A stretch of DNA of 64,000 bases from Owenia fusiformis (lineage: Eukaryota; Annelida; Polychaeta; Sabellida; Oweniidae): the NCBI GenBank assembly GCA_903813345.2, contig CAIIXF020000007.1, positions 29,360,698 through 29,424,697 on the forward strand, written 5' to 3'. Of the stretch, positions 22,881 through 35,720 are shown one piece after another. The position numbers were made by a program, and so were the translations under genes. How positions within the stretch are numbered: position 1 is the stretch's first letter; the number at the start of each line of letters is the position of its first letter. The notes below the pieces were generated by a model. That model did no database searches, was not told where the DNA came from, and saw only the letters and a program-made list of their open reading frames with translations.

Positions 22881-23454
22881 TGTTCTAGGGGCTTTGCATA
22901 AGACTGAACAATTTCAATAGTTGAAATGTGTTTGGCATAAATTCCTAACTTTCATTGAAAAAGAACTGTAGCACAATCAGACAATAAATCAAATGAAAAA
23001 AATTATACACATTTCTTTGAAATTACTGTCGAGGGAATCATTGTAAATTACAATGTATAGTCACTATGCAAAGGTTGTATTGACTGAGTTCCAAGCAGTA
23101 AAGAAATATGGTTTGAGTTTAATTGTTATTATGTCTCTCGCACTGGTACTGCACTTCAATCTAGTAATGGAAACGGATTTGTTTCAACAACAAAATCTCG
23201 AACCCTGTCGAATGATTGTCATTATTCTTCTATTTCTCCAAACTTCGTAAAGTTTTGGGTCCATAAGTCCATTGTTCTTTCTCAAACTTACAGAGATTGT
23301 GCATTTCTCGAGAATTGTAGATTTATGGGATTTTGTGGGATTTCCGTAAGGTTATGATATTCATGACGTCATAGCCTTCTTTTTCCGTAACTTTATAGCA
23401 CCTCAGACCCTGTCCATAATCATTGTCTAATGATTGCCTATTATTATACTACAG

Positions 23455-23541
23455 GTTCCAAAATGAGATGCAGGGAATCAACATGGTGGAGGACCTTGCT
23501 GGAATGACAAAACTGCCCCAAGCTTATATATCAAACATAGA
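23455..23541 (+). CDS. PTPRN2: IA-2 exon E: mature ectodomain, first helix
   Basis: Acceptor ATTATACTACAG, donor ATAGA|GTAAGT, 87 nt, phase 2 at both ends. It encodes G FQNEMQGINMVEDLAGMTKL and PQAYISNIE. This aligns with LAAGVKLLEILAEHVHMSSGSFINISV of human IA-2: a first helix of the SEA-like ectodomain followed by the strand that carries the conserved INI-type motif (here SNIEV across the junction). Length of the block and spacing to the previous strand match the family. Confidence 0.93.
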
Positions 23542-23804
23542 GTAAGTTTTCTTAACATTGAGTGACATTCGTAGTTTAAATTAGTTTGAAATTCAGCATA
23601 TGTCCTATTTATTGTATTTAAGACATTTGTAACAGGTGTTTCATTCACAACAGGACACAGGAGATTTTATCTAGTTTTTTTTACCAAAATCGCCTTTGAG
23701 AGGAATTTTGGGAATGTATATTCCAATAATTTTGCCTTTGTTTTTATTAATTTTACGTGTTTTTCTAATAAAACCCCTGTCTAATGTACCAAATAATGTT
23801 CCAG
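23542..23804 (+). other. Intron E-F (phase 2)
   Basis: 263 nt with a long pyrimidine-rich stretch in the middle; nothing else recognised. Confidence 0.9.
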
Positions 23805-23893
23805 GGTGAACAACAACACTCAGACAGTAACCTTTAAGGTGAACCCTCAGAATCCCCAGCATTTGAATGCGTCCATCATTGCGTCTCAAGCCA
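23805..23893 (+). CDS. PTPRN2: IA-2 exon F: mature ectodomain, central strands
   Basis: Acceptor AATAATGTTCCAG, donor GCCA|GTAAGT, 89 nt, enters in phase 2, leaves in phase 1. It encodes VNNNTQTVTFKVNPQNPQHL and NASIIASQA. Human IA-2 has VVGPALTFRIRHNEQNLSLADVTQQA here, so VTFKV matches LTFRI and the NPQHLNASIIASQA run matches the NEQNLSLADVTQQA run. Two N-glycosylation sequons are visible (NNT and NAS). Confidence 0.93.
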
Positions 23894-24360
23894 GTAAGTA
23901 TTCAACACAACCCAACTGAGATCTCTTTCTCGAAAAAATCTTGAACTGTGTTAGATCCAGTGTCTTTGATATTGGCATAGTTACATTATGTTTGACATGT
24001 TTGGGAGTGGTGGTATAGGATGGGAGAGTCGTCTCTCATTGGGAATGTGGTTGTGTTTTGAAATGAAGAGAAAAGACTGCAATTAGCAAGGAATACTGTG
24101 AATACTCTTGCTTCTAAGTTCTTGAAAATTGGGTACTTTTTTTATTGAATTAGCATTAAAGTGTAATAATGTTTGTCCATTTTCGAGGAAGAGTTGAAAT
24201 ATCAGAGTGTACTATTAGTAACATTAAAACCCTCTACTGATTGTATTACATATGCATAAAAACATAAAATTCTGATATTGCAGAATGATAAAATAGATAT
24301 ACACCACTGTACCCTATTCTCTGACCTCATACTCAGAAAATCGGGAACAGGCAGTACTAT

Positions 24361-24503
24361 CAGGCCTGTAGCTAGAGGGGGTTCGGGGAGTTCGAGGGAA
24401 CCCCCTTTTCAAGTGATTTTAGGGCTGGCAAGGCTGTCAAAAGTGAACCCCCCTGGAATTGTTTGAAAAGTGAACCCCTTTGCAAAACCTGGCTACGGGC
24501 CTG
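24361..24503. mobile_element. CAGGCC-ended MITE, hAT-like
   Basis: Ends CAGGCCTGTAGCTAG and (reverse strand) CAGGCCCGTAGCCAGG are inverted. The inside is rich in GAACCCCC/GGGGTTC. This GTAGC-ended class is common among animal MITEs assigned to hAT. No clear 8-bp target duplication, so class is tentative. Confidence 0.6.
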
Positions 24504-25772
24504 ACCATATTATATAGTTGAATCACCTATTTAGAGAAAAAAATTCAAACTCATATTACAAAGAGCTGCTAATCTCATCAAATTAGTAATGTAACTGTAT
24601 CTGACGTTTGATTGTTAGACGTTGAAATAAAAGTGATCGGTCACATTTCACATGACCTCCTCCCCCAGAAACAGCATAATAAGATATGAGATAAGCACTA
24701 GGATAAAGTGTAATGATAGAGAACCCATGACGAAAATTCTTCTTCTTTTTCTCATGTTATTTTTTCAGTTATTTCTCTCTCAATTTTGAATTAAGTATCT
24801 GATTTTCTGGCTTTTCAACACAATTTCTACCATACAATGCCTATACCTGTTACTGATTCTACTCTTTTTACTCAATTTTTCATTTCGAGACACAAAATCT
24901 TTTTGTGGTCATCACAGACTCTTAAAGGTGAAGTTACCAATAAGAACTAATAAGCAGTCTTTTGCAAGTATCGATGCCTCCAAATTGGATCTATTAGGAA
25001 GTGTGGCTTTAGGGCAGTGGAAATTGATAGCATCTTTGTTTCATGAAGAAAGATCAATATTTATCTTATTTTCAAAGGGAATAGGGGACGAAGCTACTTA
25101 TACATAGTGTACGTGCCTCTTTGTCGTACTTAGGGATGAGGTTATAATGTCAATGTCTTCCACTTGAATCCAACTACCTTTTAGGGGTTAGGTCACACAG
25201 TAGGGAAACATAGTTTTCGTTCTCTTTATGTGAAAAAGCGGCGACATATTATAGATCCTTTTGTAACTGGAATTCGGATGAGTTTGATGACTGCATTTGG
25301 TGCAAGTGGTTTCCATATGTTAGATTGATCCATTTTTGGAACCATTTGCAACTGATGGCATTTTTCATGTTAATGCGTTGTATAAGTTATCAAAAATTAC
25401 AAACAAAACTCCATTCTTCTACAACTGTCGACAATATAAGACACCGTCCCTAATAATAAAGGGTACATCAAAGCACTTGTAGGTATTCCTTTAGAATATG
25501 TTCAAGGCAGGAAAATGGCTGACTTGGGCTGTGATTTCAACTTGGGATAATAAACAATTGACTAATTGATAGTACCAAGAACATTTTAGGAAAGTACCAA
25601 TAAAAGTCTAAAATTTGCACAAGTCCAAAAGACAAGCGGATGATTGATATTGAAAGAGATATTCTGGAAGGGGCACCCTGAAAATATCATATGATAAAGT
25701 GGACAGTCAGTGAATTCACACATGGATTGGTGGTATTTTGAAAATATAAAATGTTTTTGTGTACAATAAGCA

Positions 25773-26295
25773 CTTTAAAGGACAACTGAAATAGCTTTTC
25801 TCAACTTGCAGCTACAAAAATGCGGCTTTCTCTATTGTAAGCCCACCATAGAGTTCTTGCGATAGCCATTATAAAATAAATGTTAGATAACTGCTAACGG
25901 TCATAGATAACGAAATAAAACTAACTGATAAATCAAATTGGCCCCCACGTGATTAGTAACGTCATATACAAATTATAGCTTTGGTTTATTGGTTCCATAG
26001 TAATCACAACGTCACGGCAACCATAGGATTGTTGTGTAAACAAATAACAAAACATTTTGGCATTATGACGTCATGATCTAATGGACCAAAACGGTCCACG
26101 TGGGGGCCAGTGAGAGATCACGTGGGGGCCAATAACGTCACAACCAATTCGAATATTGCTTATTAAGCAGCTATAACGATCGTTAGAGTGAAATAGTTTT
26201 CACACTACTGATTAGAAAACATGTCCAAATACATCTATCAAAAAATTATATTGATTCCTTTAGGTTAGAAATACCATTTCATATCTGCTTTAAGG
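25773..26295. mobile_element. TIR element with E-box and CRE-like palindromes
   Basis: Left CTTTAAAGGACAACTGAAAT and right (reverse strand) CCTTAAAGCAGATATGAAAT share about 16 of 23 positions. Inside are three CACGTG hexamers (about 25946, 26096, 26122), one TGACGTCA (26066-26073) and an internal inverted pair TTGGCCCCCACGTGAT / ATCACGTGGGGGCCAA. Confidence 0.5.
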
Positions 26296-27130
26296 AATAC
26301 CTTGAACTAAAGTAGAATACAGTTTATGATTCCAATGACAAGTAGAAATATCATATTATACTACATATGTTCTGAACCCCTTCCAGAATACCCCTTTATA
26401 ACAATATGATAAGAATAACCCAATTTATGAGCAAGGAATTTATATAAGTAAGCTATTAAAAAGTAAGTTGTACTATAAACTAGTTTAAGTTTAATTCAGG
26501 ATTGATAGAGAATAATACTACTTGAGCAGCCATTAAGTTGACAAATGTTTCGTTATAGTAAACGTACATGAATTATGCATCAAGATTTCATTTCTGTGTA
26601 GCTTGTTAGGAAACTTATCGGTAAGAAAATATTCATCAGTCTCTTAAATGGAGACTCTCTGAGCAAGCCCTGGAAAGTATATCCACGTGATAATTATCTT
26701 ACGAGTTTCCATAGTGATGAAATTATGTGTGTGCTTTTGTAGCATTTGTCAGAATTTCCTCTGTGGGATATTAGCTGAGATAGTTTCACCTGTGTCTTTG
26801 TGTCTTCGATCACATGCAGAGACTATGCATATAGTAATTGAGAAAACCTCATTGGTATTGAACTGCAGCTTTTTGCATCATCAAACCCAACGGATAACTC
26901 CCCTGGATGAAGCACGCTTTTTCAATTGAGCAATCGTCAACCATATTTTGATATAAAATTGCACAATTTGTACCAAAGGTAATCAAAAACATCACCATTT
27001 ATTTTACTAAGAACGCAAGCGTTTGCGTGATTGTAAATGTAAGGGCAAATAGGTAGTGCTCTAAGATTTACGACCTGTAATGAGACACTGTTAGTGTTAA
27101 ATGTAATTAGTGTAGACAAAGCATGCAGTG

Positions 27131-27213
27131 TACCTCACAGTCAGTCTTTGCAATCAAGTCAATTGCAAGTCATACCTCACAGTCAGTCTTTGCAATCAAG
27201 TCAATTGCACTTG
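27131..27213 (+). repeat. 42-bp tandem duplication
   Basis: TACCTCACAGTCAGTCTTTG plus CAATCAAGTCAATTGCA occurs twice with almost no change. Confidence 0.9.
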
Positions 27214-28901
27214 CTGTGTGTACTATGTTCTTCTATGCAAAAGACATTGGAGAGTGATTTCAGTGTGTGATTTTATTTGATTGAATATAAGAAGAAATGA
27301 ATATAAGAAGAAACATAAAAAGAAACAATGAAGTAAAGAAATATCATTTTAAGCAAGCCAATAAACTAGGTCATTCTATGAGCTTACTACCCTGCTTGCA
27401 GAGTCTAGTTATAAATGAAGCTCTCTTTTAAGAAGCAGAGTCGAACGAATGCAATGTGTAGGAACTTACAAATATATTCAAATCCATGTTTTCTACAACC
27501 TCAATTCTTTAGGTCATTGATTGCGGTTGCTGTTCTTGAAGGTTCCTAACCCCCTACACAGTGAGCTGAAATAGAGGTCATTCATGCAATATTTGCAGAA
27601 TGAAAAAATATTGTTTCATTGTTCCTAGATATTTAGGAAATGCAAAAATGTCATTTCAATATTTCAGTATACCGTGTTTGTGAAATGGTTTGTGAGGTGA
27701 AGTCCCTGGTGTCCATGATGTGAAAATTACATTGACTCAATGTATATTCAAGTGATAATTACACAGATGTAATACGATGCTCATGCTTTGAATGTAAAAC
27801 AATAGAATGAAATTAGAAAGGAATAGGAATACTTATTTCTTACCAGAGAGCTATTTTGAATTTTATACTATTTTGCAAAAATGTGTTTTGAAGCTTTATT
27901 CCATGGTTTCATTCTTTTTATATAATTGCCCTTTTTCGGTACACGTTCATGCACCTGATAGCCTGGCAAAATTTCTGAAAAAAATTGAACAATGCCTTAC
28001 TTTTTTTCATCCTAACTTACAGTAGACTTTAATGTTATCATTTTATGATGAGTCTAGGGATGCGAAAAAGTGTAAGATTACTTTGCAAGCTTCCACCAAG
28101 AAACAGGATAATTAGCAGTAGGTTTAGATCAATACAACTCTGTGTTGTTATAACTAAGGTGTTTCTCAATAACGCAATAAAAATGCAAATTCTCCCTAAC
28201 TTGATATAGAAATTGATCCTGTCTGTATTCGGCATCCATATTGACCATTTTCTGTGTCACATTTCCGTGGTTTACTTCAATTTGGAATTGCATATTAAAT
28301 CTGTATAAGCTCTGCTGATATCATATTTCTGTAAGAAGTAATTATCTTCACAATGTGATATCATTTATCGAGAACAGAGGGACACCAAGAAGTAGGTGTA
28401 TTCTCATTTGAAATAGAATCTAACATCAAACAGCTATGGGAACTATTTAAATATAAAAACTATTTGATATTCAGTATGCTCTTCTGGACTTATTTGTTGT
28501 TTCATTTTTTCGATACAGATTTGTTATTTCACAAACTTTATAATTTCACATATATTTGTTACATCACATGCTTTGTTATTTCACATTCTGTATTCTCTCT
28601 TACGCACAGTTCAGCCCCAAATCCTGTAGGAGATGTTCCAAGAGATTTTTCTGTTTTTTTATGGTTGGTCATAGGGTGAAACATGAATTACCTCCTTAAA
28701 ACTTGCTTTTATCGATCGATTAATCCATTTTAGTTGGTGAATTACAGTAACCTAGATGTATCAATATCAATGAAAGTACTCACTTCTCAATCGTGTTGGC
28801 CACAATTTTGGTAATTTCTTGTGAGACCTGTGTCAAAAGCTTAATGCTTTCTGTCACTGACTTGTCTTCAATTTTATTTTCTCTTAATTTTTGTCATTCA
28901 A

Positions 28902-28941
28902 GTTCCCAAGGTCTTTCATGTAAAACATTAGCCTTGGGAAC
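28902..28941. repeat. Hairpin, 10-bp perfect arms
   Basis: GTTCCCAAGG at 28902-28911 pairs with CCTTGGGAAC at 28932-28941. Confidence 0.85.
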
Positions 28942-28944
28942 ATG

Positions 28945-29011
28945 TATAAAAAAGATCGAGTCAAGTTCCATAAGAGATCTCTCCTTGTGGAACTCGACTC
29001 GATTTTTTATA
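28945..29011. repeat. Hairpin, about 24-bp arms
   Basis: TATAAAAAAGATCGAGTCAA GTTCC pairs with GGAACTCGACTCGATTTTTT ATA at 28988-29011 with one or two mismatches. Begins four bases after the previous hairpin. Confidence 0.85.
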
Positions 29012-29085
29012 CTTATCCCCGGGGCATATGGTGAAAAAGGTGGGGTGTATGTTTATTAAAGTATGTGCGTCTGTTGGAGGGAAAA

Positions 29086-29160
29086 AGTAACCTCATTTCT
29101 AAGCATAATTCGGCCTGATGTCCAAAATTTCACGATGTTGCCCTCTGAAATGAGGTTACT
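29086..29160. repeat. Hairpin or tiny MITE, 14-bp perfect arms
   Basis: AGTAACCTCATTTC at 29086-29099 and its exact inverse GAAATGAGGTTACT at 29147-29160. No target duplication seen. Confidence 0.8.
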
Positions 29161-29817
29161 ATTGCAAACTAAGTACAAACTTGGATAATGACCACTATGG
29201 GCCGTCGCTGCAGCTCAAATCAATGTAGTAAAATATAAGCCTGAGAATAGGCCTCGTGAGGTGGGTGATAATACAATATATTTATTTCACAGAAAGGACA
29301 AGTCTCGATTTGGAGATCAGTTTCCTGGGCCAATAATTTTTGATGAAAAGTATAGAAATATCACCCAAATTAAATTATGGATATTCAAAAGAGGACATTT
29401 AAATCTGCAATATGTAAAATATCAAAATTGTCCAAAGCAGGCATAACATGCAGGAGACTGATTAACTTCGTTCTCTGAACCGAGACTAGTCTTTTCTCAA
29501 ATTGAGACAATCCACCATTCATTAAACATGGGTCAATTATTTACATGGATCAATTGTTTTCATGACTCGGTCATTTACCTGAGTCAATATTCTAATTGGC
29601 CATGTTTTTATGGGTTTTCCATTAAACTGAAATAGTTTACTCAAATACAGAAGGATTGCTTATATGTAATAAAAGCATTCATTTTGCTCTTCTAAAGACA
29701 ATCAAAGATTAAGGTAAATCTCTTATGTGCGATAATAATGGTTTCTAGGAAAGTTATTAGAAGATCAATATTCAACCAAATATCAGTTCAGTATTATACA
29801 CTACATCTTAAGATATA

Positions 29818-29965
29818 CAGCAACACCTGTATATAATGAACAAATATTTGCTGATGTACTCTATTGAACATTTTTGTACAGCAGTCAATGAGGCAATGTT
29901 CCATATATGGTGTTCACTAGGACAGGTGTTCACAAGTGGGAGATGTTCACTAAACAGGTTGAACT
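29818..29965 (+). mobile_element. CAGTAAAACCTGT element, decayed copy 3
   Basis: Reads CAGCAACACCTGTATATAAT, GGTGTTCACTAGGACAGG and GATGTTCACTAAACAGG; a shortened, diverged member of the 14887 family. Confidence 0.55.
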
Positions 29966-30198
29966 TAATCAAATATAGTTAAACCTTTGTTCATATCTTC
30001 ATATACATATATAATTGTTATTATTGTAGTTCATTATTATTGTAGTTCAGTTGGAAGCTAAAAGCATCAAGCAGGGAGGCTTTTCCTTCATCAAAATTTC
30101 CTGGAAATATGTCATATTAGTGTTCATACCTTTCACAGTATACATGTCAACCATTACTTCCACAAGTTAACATATATTTCCTTTCAACTCTTGCTTTT

Positions 30199-30330
30199 TA
30201 TCACAAGTGGTGACATATTGTTATAGTCTCCAACATTTTTGTGGACAGTGTTTAGTGGTCGGAGTTTGGAGATCGGTGTCTGTAACAAATGACAGGTGGT
30301 GACAGTTTGCATGTTAATGCAAATTGAGTC
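30199..30330 (+). repeat. GTCACCAC-type dispersed repeat
   Basis: TATCACAAGTGGTGACATAT, TATAGTCTCCAACATTTTTG, GATCGGTGTCTGTAACAAAT and GGTGGTGACAGTTTGCATG in family order. Confidence 0.65.
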
Positions 30331-32822
30331 TGGTTTTCCAATTCATTTTTGCAGTCATCTGGACAACAATGTTCAGTTCTCTAACAGTTTTCATTCCCTA
30401 CACTGTACTATTGTGGCTTTCTCTAGTGAATTCTTTTCCATCACAGGGAGATACGTCCTATTGGAGTGGAGGTATCAGACATAGGATTTTTCCTTTTTCA
30501 AATGACATGACCAAATCTAAGTCAATAAACTTTGGTAACTTCCTCCAAATTCAAATTTTCAACTTTTCCGTGTTCAGTTTATGATTTCACATTAATTTTG
30601 CCTGTTGTTTTCATTTATTTAGCCTGTTATGAGAAATTCTAGTGAAACCCCTGACCTAGATATTTCCTTATGAATGGATGTGGGAAGTATGCATGATCTA
30701 ATATCATTCTACTGAGAATTATAATGTTGAATGTATCATGCTTGAGAAACCTCTGCTTGATACACTTCTCTATCATTCTGATACTCATAGCATCTTTCTG
30801 TTTCACCTGAAGGGCTGAGAAGAAATGAGATGACATGGTTTATCATGATGCTTCTCTATAAACAGACTGAACTACTTTTTGTAAATTTCTGACACATCTT
30901 TGTTATTTAGAGTGCACATCTTAATATCATCGGATATTTTATACTTACTATTGACTATTTCTTGACTATTATACTCTACTTTATATAAAAAAGTGTTGTT
31001 GTAATATCCTTAATGGATCATTTAAAGAGGCATTAATATCTAGTAGGCATGATTGTTGATGTGAAATATCCTGATCCTTCTGTAGGAGTTTCCTAATGGG
31101 GTAGATGAACTTTTTCTGTATTTTTCTGGAATTTTGTTTTTTTCTTGATGATTCGATACATGCTATCATATGTATGATACGGTGTCAGTTTTCCCAATTC
31201 CTGTTTCAAATGTAGTATATGGCATGTGCATTTATGGATAACAAGCCACTCTGGCTACAATTAGACCGGACACTTCCAGTATATTTAATTCCAAATAATA
31301 CTAAAAAAGTATATGCGGCACCTTAAAATTATATGCTATATGCCTTAATCAGGAATGTACCGTATTATCTCTTACAGGAGAATTTGGGACATGCACTGTG
31401 CATTTAATAGAGAGAATATAGTTGTCAGGATCTTTAAAAATGGTGTGGCAAAATTCTTTTGAAAAAAAAACACCTGAAAAAACATTCTGTGAAATTGTAG
31501 AATTTGGTGGGGCAAGACAACTCACTATCCAGCCAAAGACTAAACTGAAGAGTAAATTAGATAAAAATATAATAATAGAACAATAAAGAAGCTAATAAAA
31601 TACTACAAGAATCCAGCATACTCTTGGCATTGTAGTTTATAGTAATATTGATTGTCCATTAGCATGTTCTTAAATTAGCACATTTAAATATTGGGCTATT
31701 TACTTGAGAGTCTCTTGGGGATAGCAGGCTCTATAGTGTAATATATGGTTTATTATCACCCTATTGTTTCTTGCAACTCATCATGAAGGTTCTAGGCTCT
31801 CACCCCTTGATCTTACTATATATTAGACTGTTCCATGCATAAATTATGGCTGGCTGATGGTATATAAGTGTGGCTTGTCAATTGAGGGAATTCCTTCGGA
31901 TGACACGGGTGGGAGAACGGGTGACAGAAGAAACGAGCGACGCAATGAGACATAATGCTGGCCAGTTTGGCAATTACACGTAGTGCAAATCTCTATGTAA
32001 ATGAAGTCTCTCGGTGCAGAGAGCTAGGTTTAAACTAGATGAGAAAATTAATCCCGTTGCATTACTCTGAAGACATTTCAACCGAATGGGGCTTAGCCTA
32101 AGTGAATTCGTTCTGTCTCCTTTGAGGAACTTTGTAAATCTTGGCAGCGAGGTGAGCAAGCTGAGGTCTTACAGCTCAATCAAACATACAATAAAACATG
32201 TCTTTTATTGGAAAAGCTTGGTGAGTAAGAAATTCAACAATTATTACTTGTATTCTGATTTCTAAGGAGATAATTACAATCTGTAATTACTCTAATTTAA
32301 AAATGCAAACTGGGAACAGCATCTTTCTTAATTGCATCATATGCTTAATTAAAATGTGCGTTGGGGAATTATAATGCTAACAACAAATATGGATGCATAT
32401 TGGTTACATTATCTGTAAAAGTGCTTCATGTTTCTCACATATCTGTTGTTACATGCATGCAGATTCGCAGAAAGATAACTCCTCAGCGAAGAGACAATAG
32501 CAAGATCAATACAACTCGGGGTATTAGAAACTGAAGAACACGATTTCTAAGATAAAAAGCAAACACATTGTCGTATTATTACTGCATTAAAAATAGTACA
32601 GATATCATTTATAATACTGGTTTGGTTAATTAAAGATATACTTAAGAGATAATAATTCAGCATCAGTATAAAGCTCTTGAGTTGAGTATTGAATTGGAAT
32701 TAGAAGACAGAAATATGTGATACGAATTAGGATCATAATTCAGGTTTAATTTCTATTTTAATCTAAGGCATTGCCTTACTTTAGAAAAATATGAAATATC
32801 TTCAGCCAGTCAAATCAGATTT

Positions 32823-32995
32823 CAGTGAAACTTGTATATATTAAACACTTTTTGCCAAGAAAAAATTCAGTGTTGATGGGTGTTCACTACAGAAGGGCTA
32901 GTTTATACAGAAGTCAGTAGAGTATGTGCAGAGTAAGGGTGTCCACTAGAGTAAGGTATTCACTAGAGAGGTGTATACTAAGACATGTTTTACTG
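32823..32995 (+). mobile_element. CAGTAAAACCTGT element, copy 4
   Basis: Left CAGTGAAACTTGTATATATT, inside GTGTTCACTACAGAAGGGC and GTCAGTAGAGTATGTGCAG, right AGACATGTTTTACTG; same layout as 14887. Confidence 0.7.
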
Positions 32996-33088
32996 TACAT
33001 GTATATCGATTCTAGATCCTTAATTACATCTCAAGTCTTTTATCATGGTATTTATTTTTCACTGTTCAGGTAGTATTTCAGTGGTCTT

Positions 33089-33200
33089 TTATGTCACCAA
33101 CAAGAGGTGGTGACATATTGTTAAAGCCAACATTTTTGTGTTCTGTGTTGTCATTCGTTATAATTTCAATCAGGTGAGGGGGAACTTTTTGTCATGTTTG
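33089..33200 (+). repeat. GTCACCAC-type dispersed repeat, short copy
   Basis: TATGTCACCAACAAGAGGTG GTGACATATTG, CCAACATTTTTGTG and a closing AACTTTTTGTCATG. Confidence 0.6.
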
Positions 33201-34210
33201 CCTTCTTTGTTTTATTGAATTTCACCGATTCATAAATCCAGCTTGTCAATGTGTCCCTAAAATATTGACGATTTATTGCAATTTTATGTAACAGAACAAA
33301 ATGTAAAATCACAGACAGATAGGAGAAGGGAAAATACAGCAAAGGTCTTATGGTATTGACAAGTTTAATTATATTGAGCTTACATTATTTATAAATGATC
33401 GAAATCTTATTTTTGTAGAACAAAATGAGAAAACCAGGATGACAGATTATTTGCATGTCATGCTCTATTTGGTAATATGTACATTAAGATGGAAGCCATC
33501 TTGTGTAAATATAAAGCTGGTATATCAATACCATCAGCCCCTATATTTCTATTGCCAAATACTTCATGCTGATTGGTTTATAATTGTCACATGCAGCTTG
33601 GGTGTGTACCTCCCTTGTGTAAGTCTAGTATTCGATGGTTTCTAACTTGTCCTTTCCGATAAAAATCAAAGAAAGAAATCGAGTAAAAATAAAAATGCAA
33701 TTAGGAATCTGTCAAAGGCAGGCTGGCATGTATAAGATGAATAATCAATACGTGGTGTCTGTACAGGAACTACTTTTCAATATTTCCATGTTCTCATTGC
33801 ACCTTGCATAAAGTGGATTTTCTTGCATCATCACCTTTTATTTCATTTATTCCTTTATAAGAAAGCAATTTCTATTTTATTTCTCCTTTGATAAGAAATA
33901 GAACAGTATTTTCAAGTGAGATTAGATATTTTACAGCCTCATTTTTTACTTCATATTTGTTTATTTTAATTTACAAGTTAGATTTTCAAAACATTTTATG
34001 AAGGCTGTTGAGATATTTTCTCTGTTTTATTGCTATTTTTATGAAGTGTACTTCCTTAGTATTATCACCATGTTTTTATATGTTTTGAGTTAATGGGTTT
34101 ACATCAAACACATATTTCTAAAAAGTGATACAGTGAAACAGTTCTGGTATGGTTTCAAGAAATTAAAATGAGTGTTCAAGAGTTCAGGGATCTCCCCTGC
34201 ATTAAAGCAA

Positions 34211-34322
34211 GTGGGTGCTGCACCCACTTGAGATTTTAAAAATAGGCTTGCACCCACCCACCCATTTGCACCCACTTGAAAATTTGTTCTAAATTGTGAA
34301 ATCAAGAATTTTGCACCCACTT
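34211..34322. repeat. GCACCCACTT motif cluster with a palindrome
   Basis: AAGTGGGTGC and GCACCCACTT stand back to back (34211-34231, one-base centre), followed by GCACCCACCC, GCACCCACTT and GCACCCACTT within about 90 bp. Confidence 0.7.
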
Positions 34323-35720
34323 AAGAAATAATTCTGGAGAGAACATTTTGCTTTTTAAGAGAGAGCTTGTGTTTAGGCTCTGGGCTTTAGGGTAAAAATT
34401 CATATTAGAGAAATGGAATATAGTTGTGTTATTGCACAATCACTGAGTTTTAATGCATTACCAGGCCATAATGTAATACTCCCTGCATTACACTTAATAG
34501 TATCCCATCTGAGAAACCATGACGTCTCATTTTTTCTCAGTCATGAGTTGATCACGTTTCTAAGAGAAAGATGTGTCGAATATCAGAATACTAATAACCC
34601 TTCTTTGAGAACAAAGAGTGTAATCTTACACATTCAACAGGTTAATTTCACAATATTATAAAATGTAATTGTCATGGTTATAATAAATGGTCTGGTCTTG
34701 TAGTATTGCACTTTTTAATAGTTTTTATAAATTTAAGCAACCCAAAAAAAATAAATGATAGTAAAACATTTATAAATCAATTGTTTTGTTATAAATAATT
34801 AAATTAAAAATTGAAAGTTATTATTGCATATTATGGTGATCTATATTTTGTTAGGTTTGATACAAATATAAGCGATATAAATGTTCAGGCGATTTCTGAA
34901 TCTTTGATAAAATATTGGCCAAATAGGTTCCAGATTTATTGAATCATAAACTTCATTGATCTGATTTCTTCCAGGAAGCATCGTCTTTTATAGTCTATTC
35001 TAGAGACTTCTGAGTTCCATAGTAAGGCTTAAGACTACCTGAGAGCCTCTAGGGTAGACTAAATACCTTGGGCAGGGATTAATATTCCTCTCTGAAGAGT
35101 TGGCATGGTGATAAGCCACAACTTTAACATATGGCCCTTCATCATGTCTTTAATAGTCAAAATTACTGATCCTAGATGTGGCCTATCTTGTGAGATATAT
35201 CGTCCCCTCTATGTTGCTTAATTATGTGTGTAATCATGACTCTATTTATGCAGGTTTTTTATCGATGACATCGTTAGATGATCGCTAAAATTACAATTCT
35301 CCTCCATCATGAAACCACTGATTACTAATAACCTGAACCCAGGTTTATTAGTTTTTTACCACTTCAATCCCTGGCCTAAAAGTAAAATTTCACGATCACA
35401 AAATTCAGAAATTTAGTGAAAAGAGTACAATATTCATTAATGTTAATAAATTATATAGCCACGACATGAAGCATAAAATATTAAAAATGTGGTGAATTAG
35501 AGTTTCCTATGAAATGAGAGAGATAAGATATGGATTTAGCGTGTGATAGTTTGAACACAGGGTTTATTCTGTTAGGTTTATTATTTCACATAATGTCCAT
35601 TCTCTGGGTTAAGGTAGGCAGGTCACAAGTTTTGCAAATGACAACACAATGCACGTCTTTGTATAAAAAATTGTAGGAGCTGGAATCCTTTCTCTACCTT
35701 AATATGAAATATATTATTGA

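Larger units (their letters stand above)
18059..23454 (+). other. Intron D-E (phase 2)
   Basis: 5.4 kb. Holds a 62-bp minisatellite (19219-19960), a MITE-end relative (20790-20888), and a TIR repeat (21288-22265) sitting inside an 18-bp minisatellite (21242-22880). The rest shows nothing recognised. Confidence 0.75.

Noticed and set aside
22158-22920. Four long ORFs (up to 247 codons, both strands) over the 18-bp repeat
   Set aside because: The unit length is a multiple of three and has no stop in several frames, so all are repeat artefacts (HTCPVI, SYMSCH, MNDRTC repeats).
29261-29446. 61-codon ORF following TTATTTCACAG
   Set aside because: No GT donor in a usable place and no homology; wrong context for the phase-1 intron.
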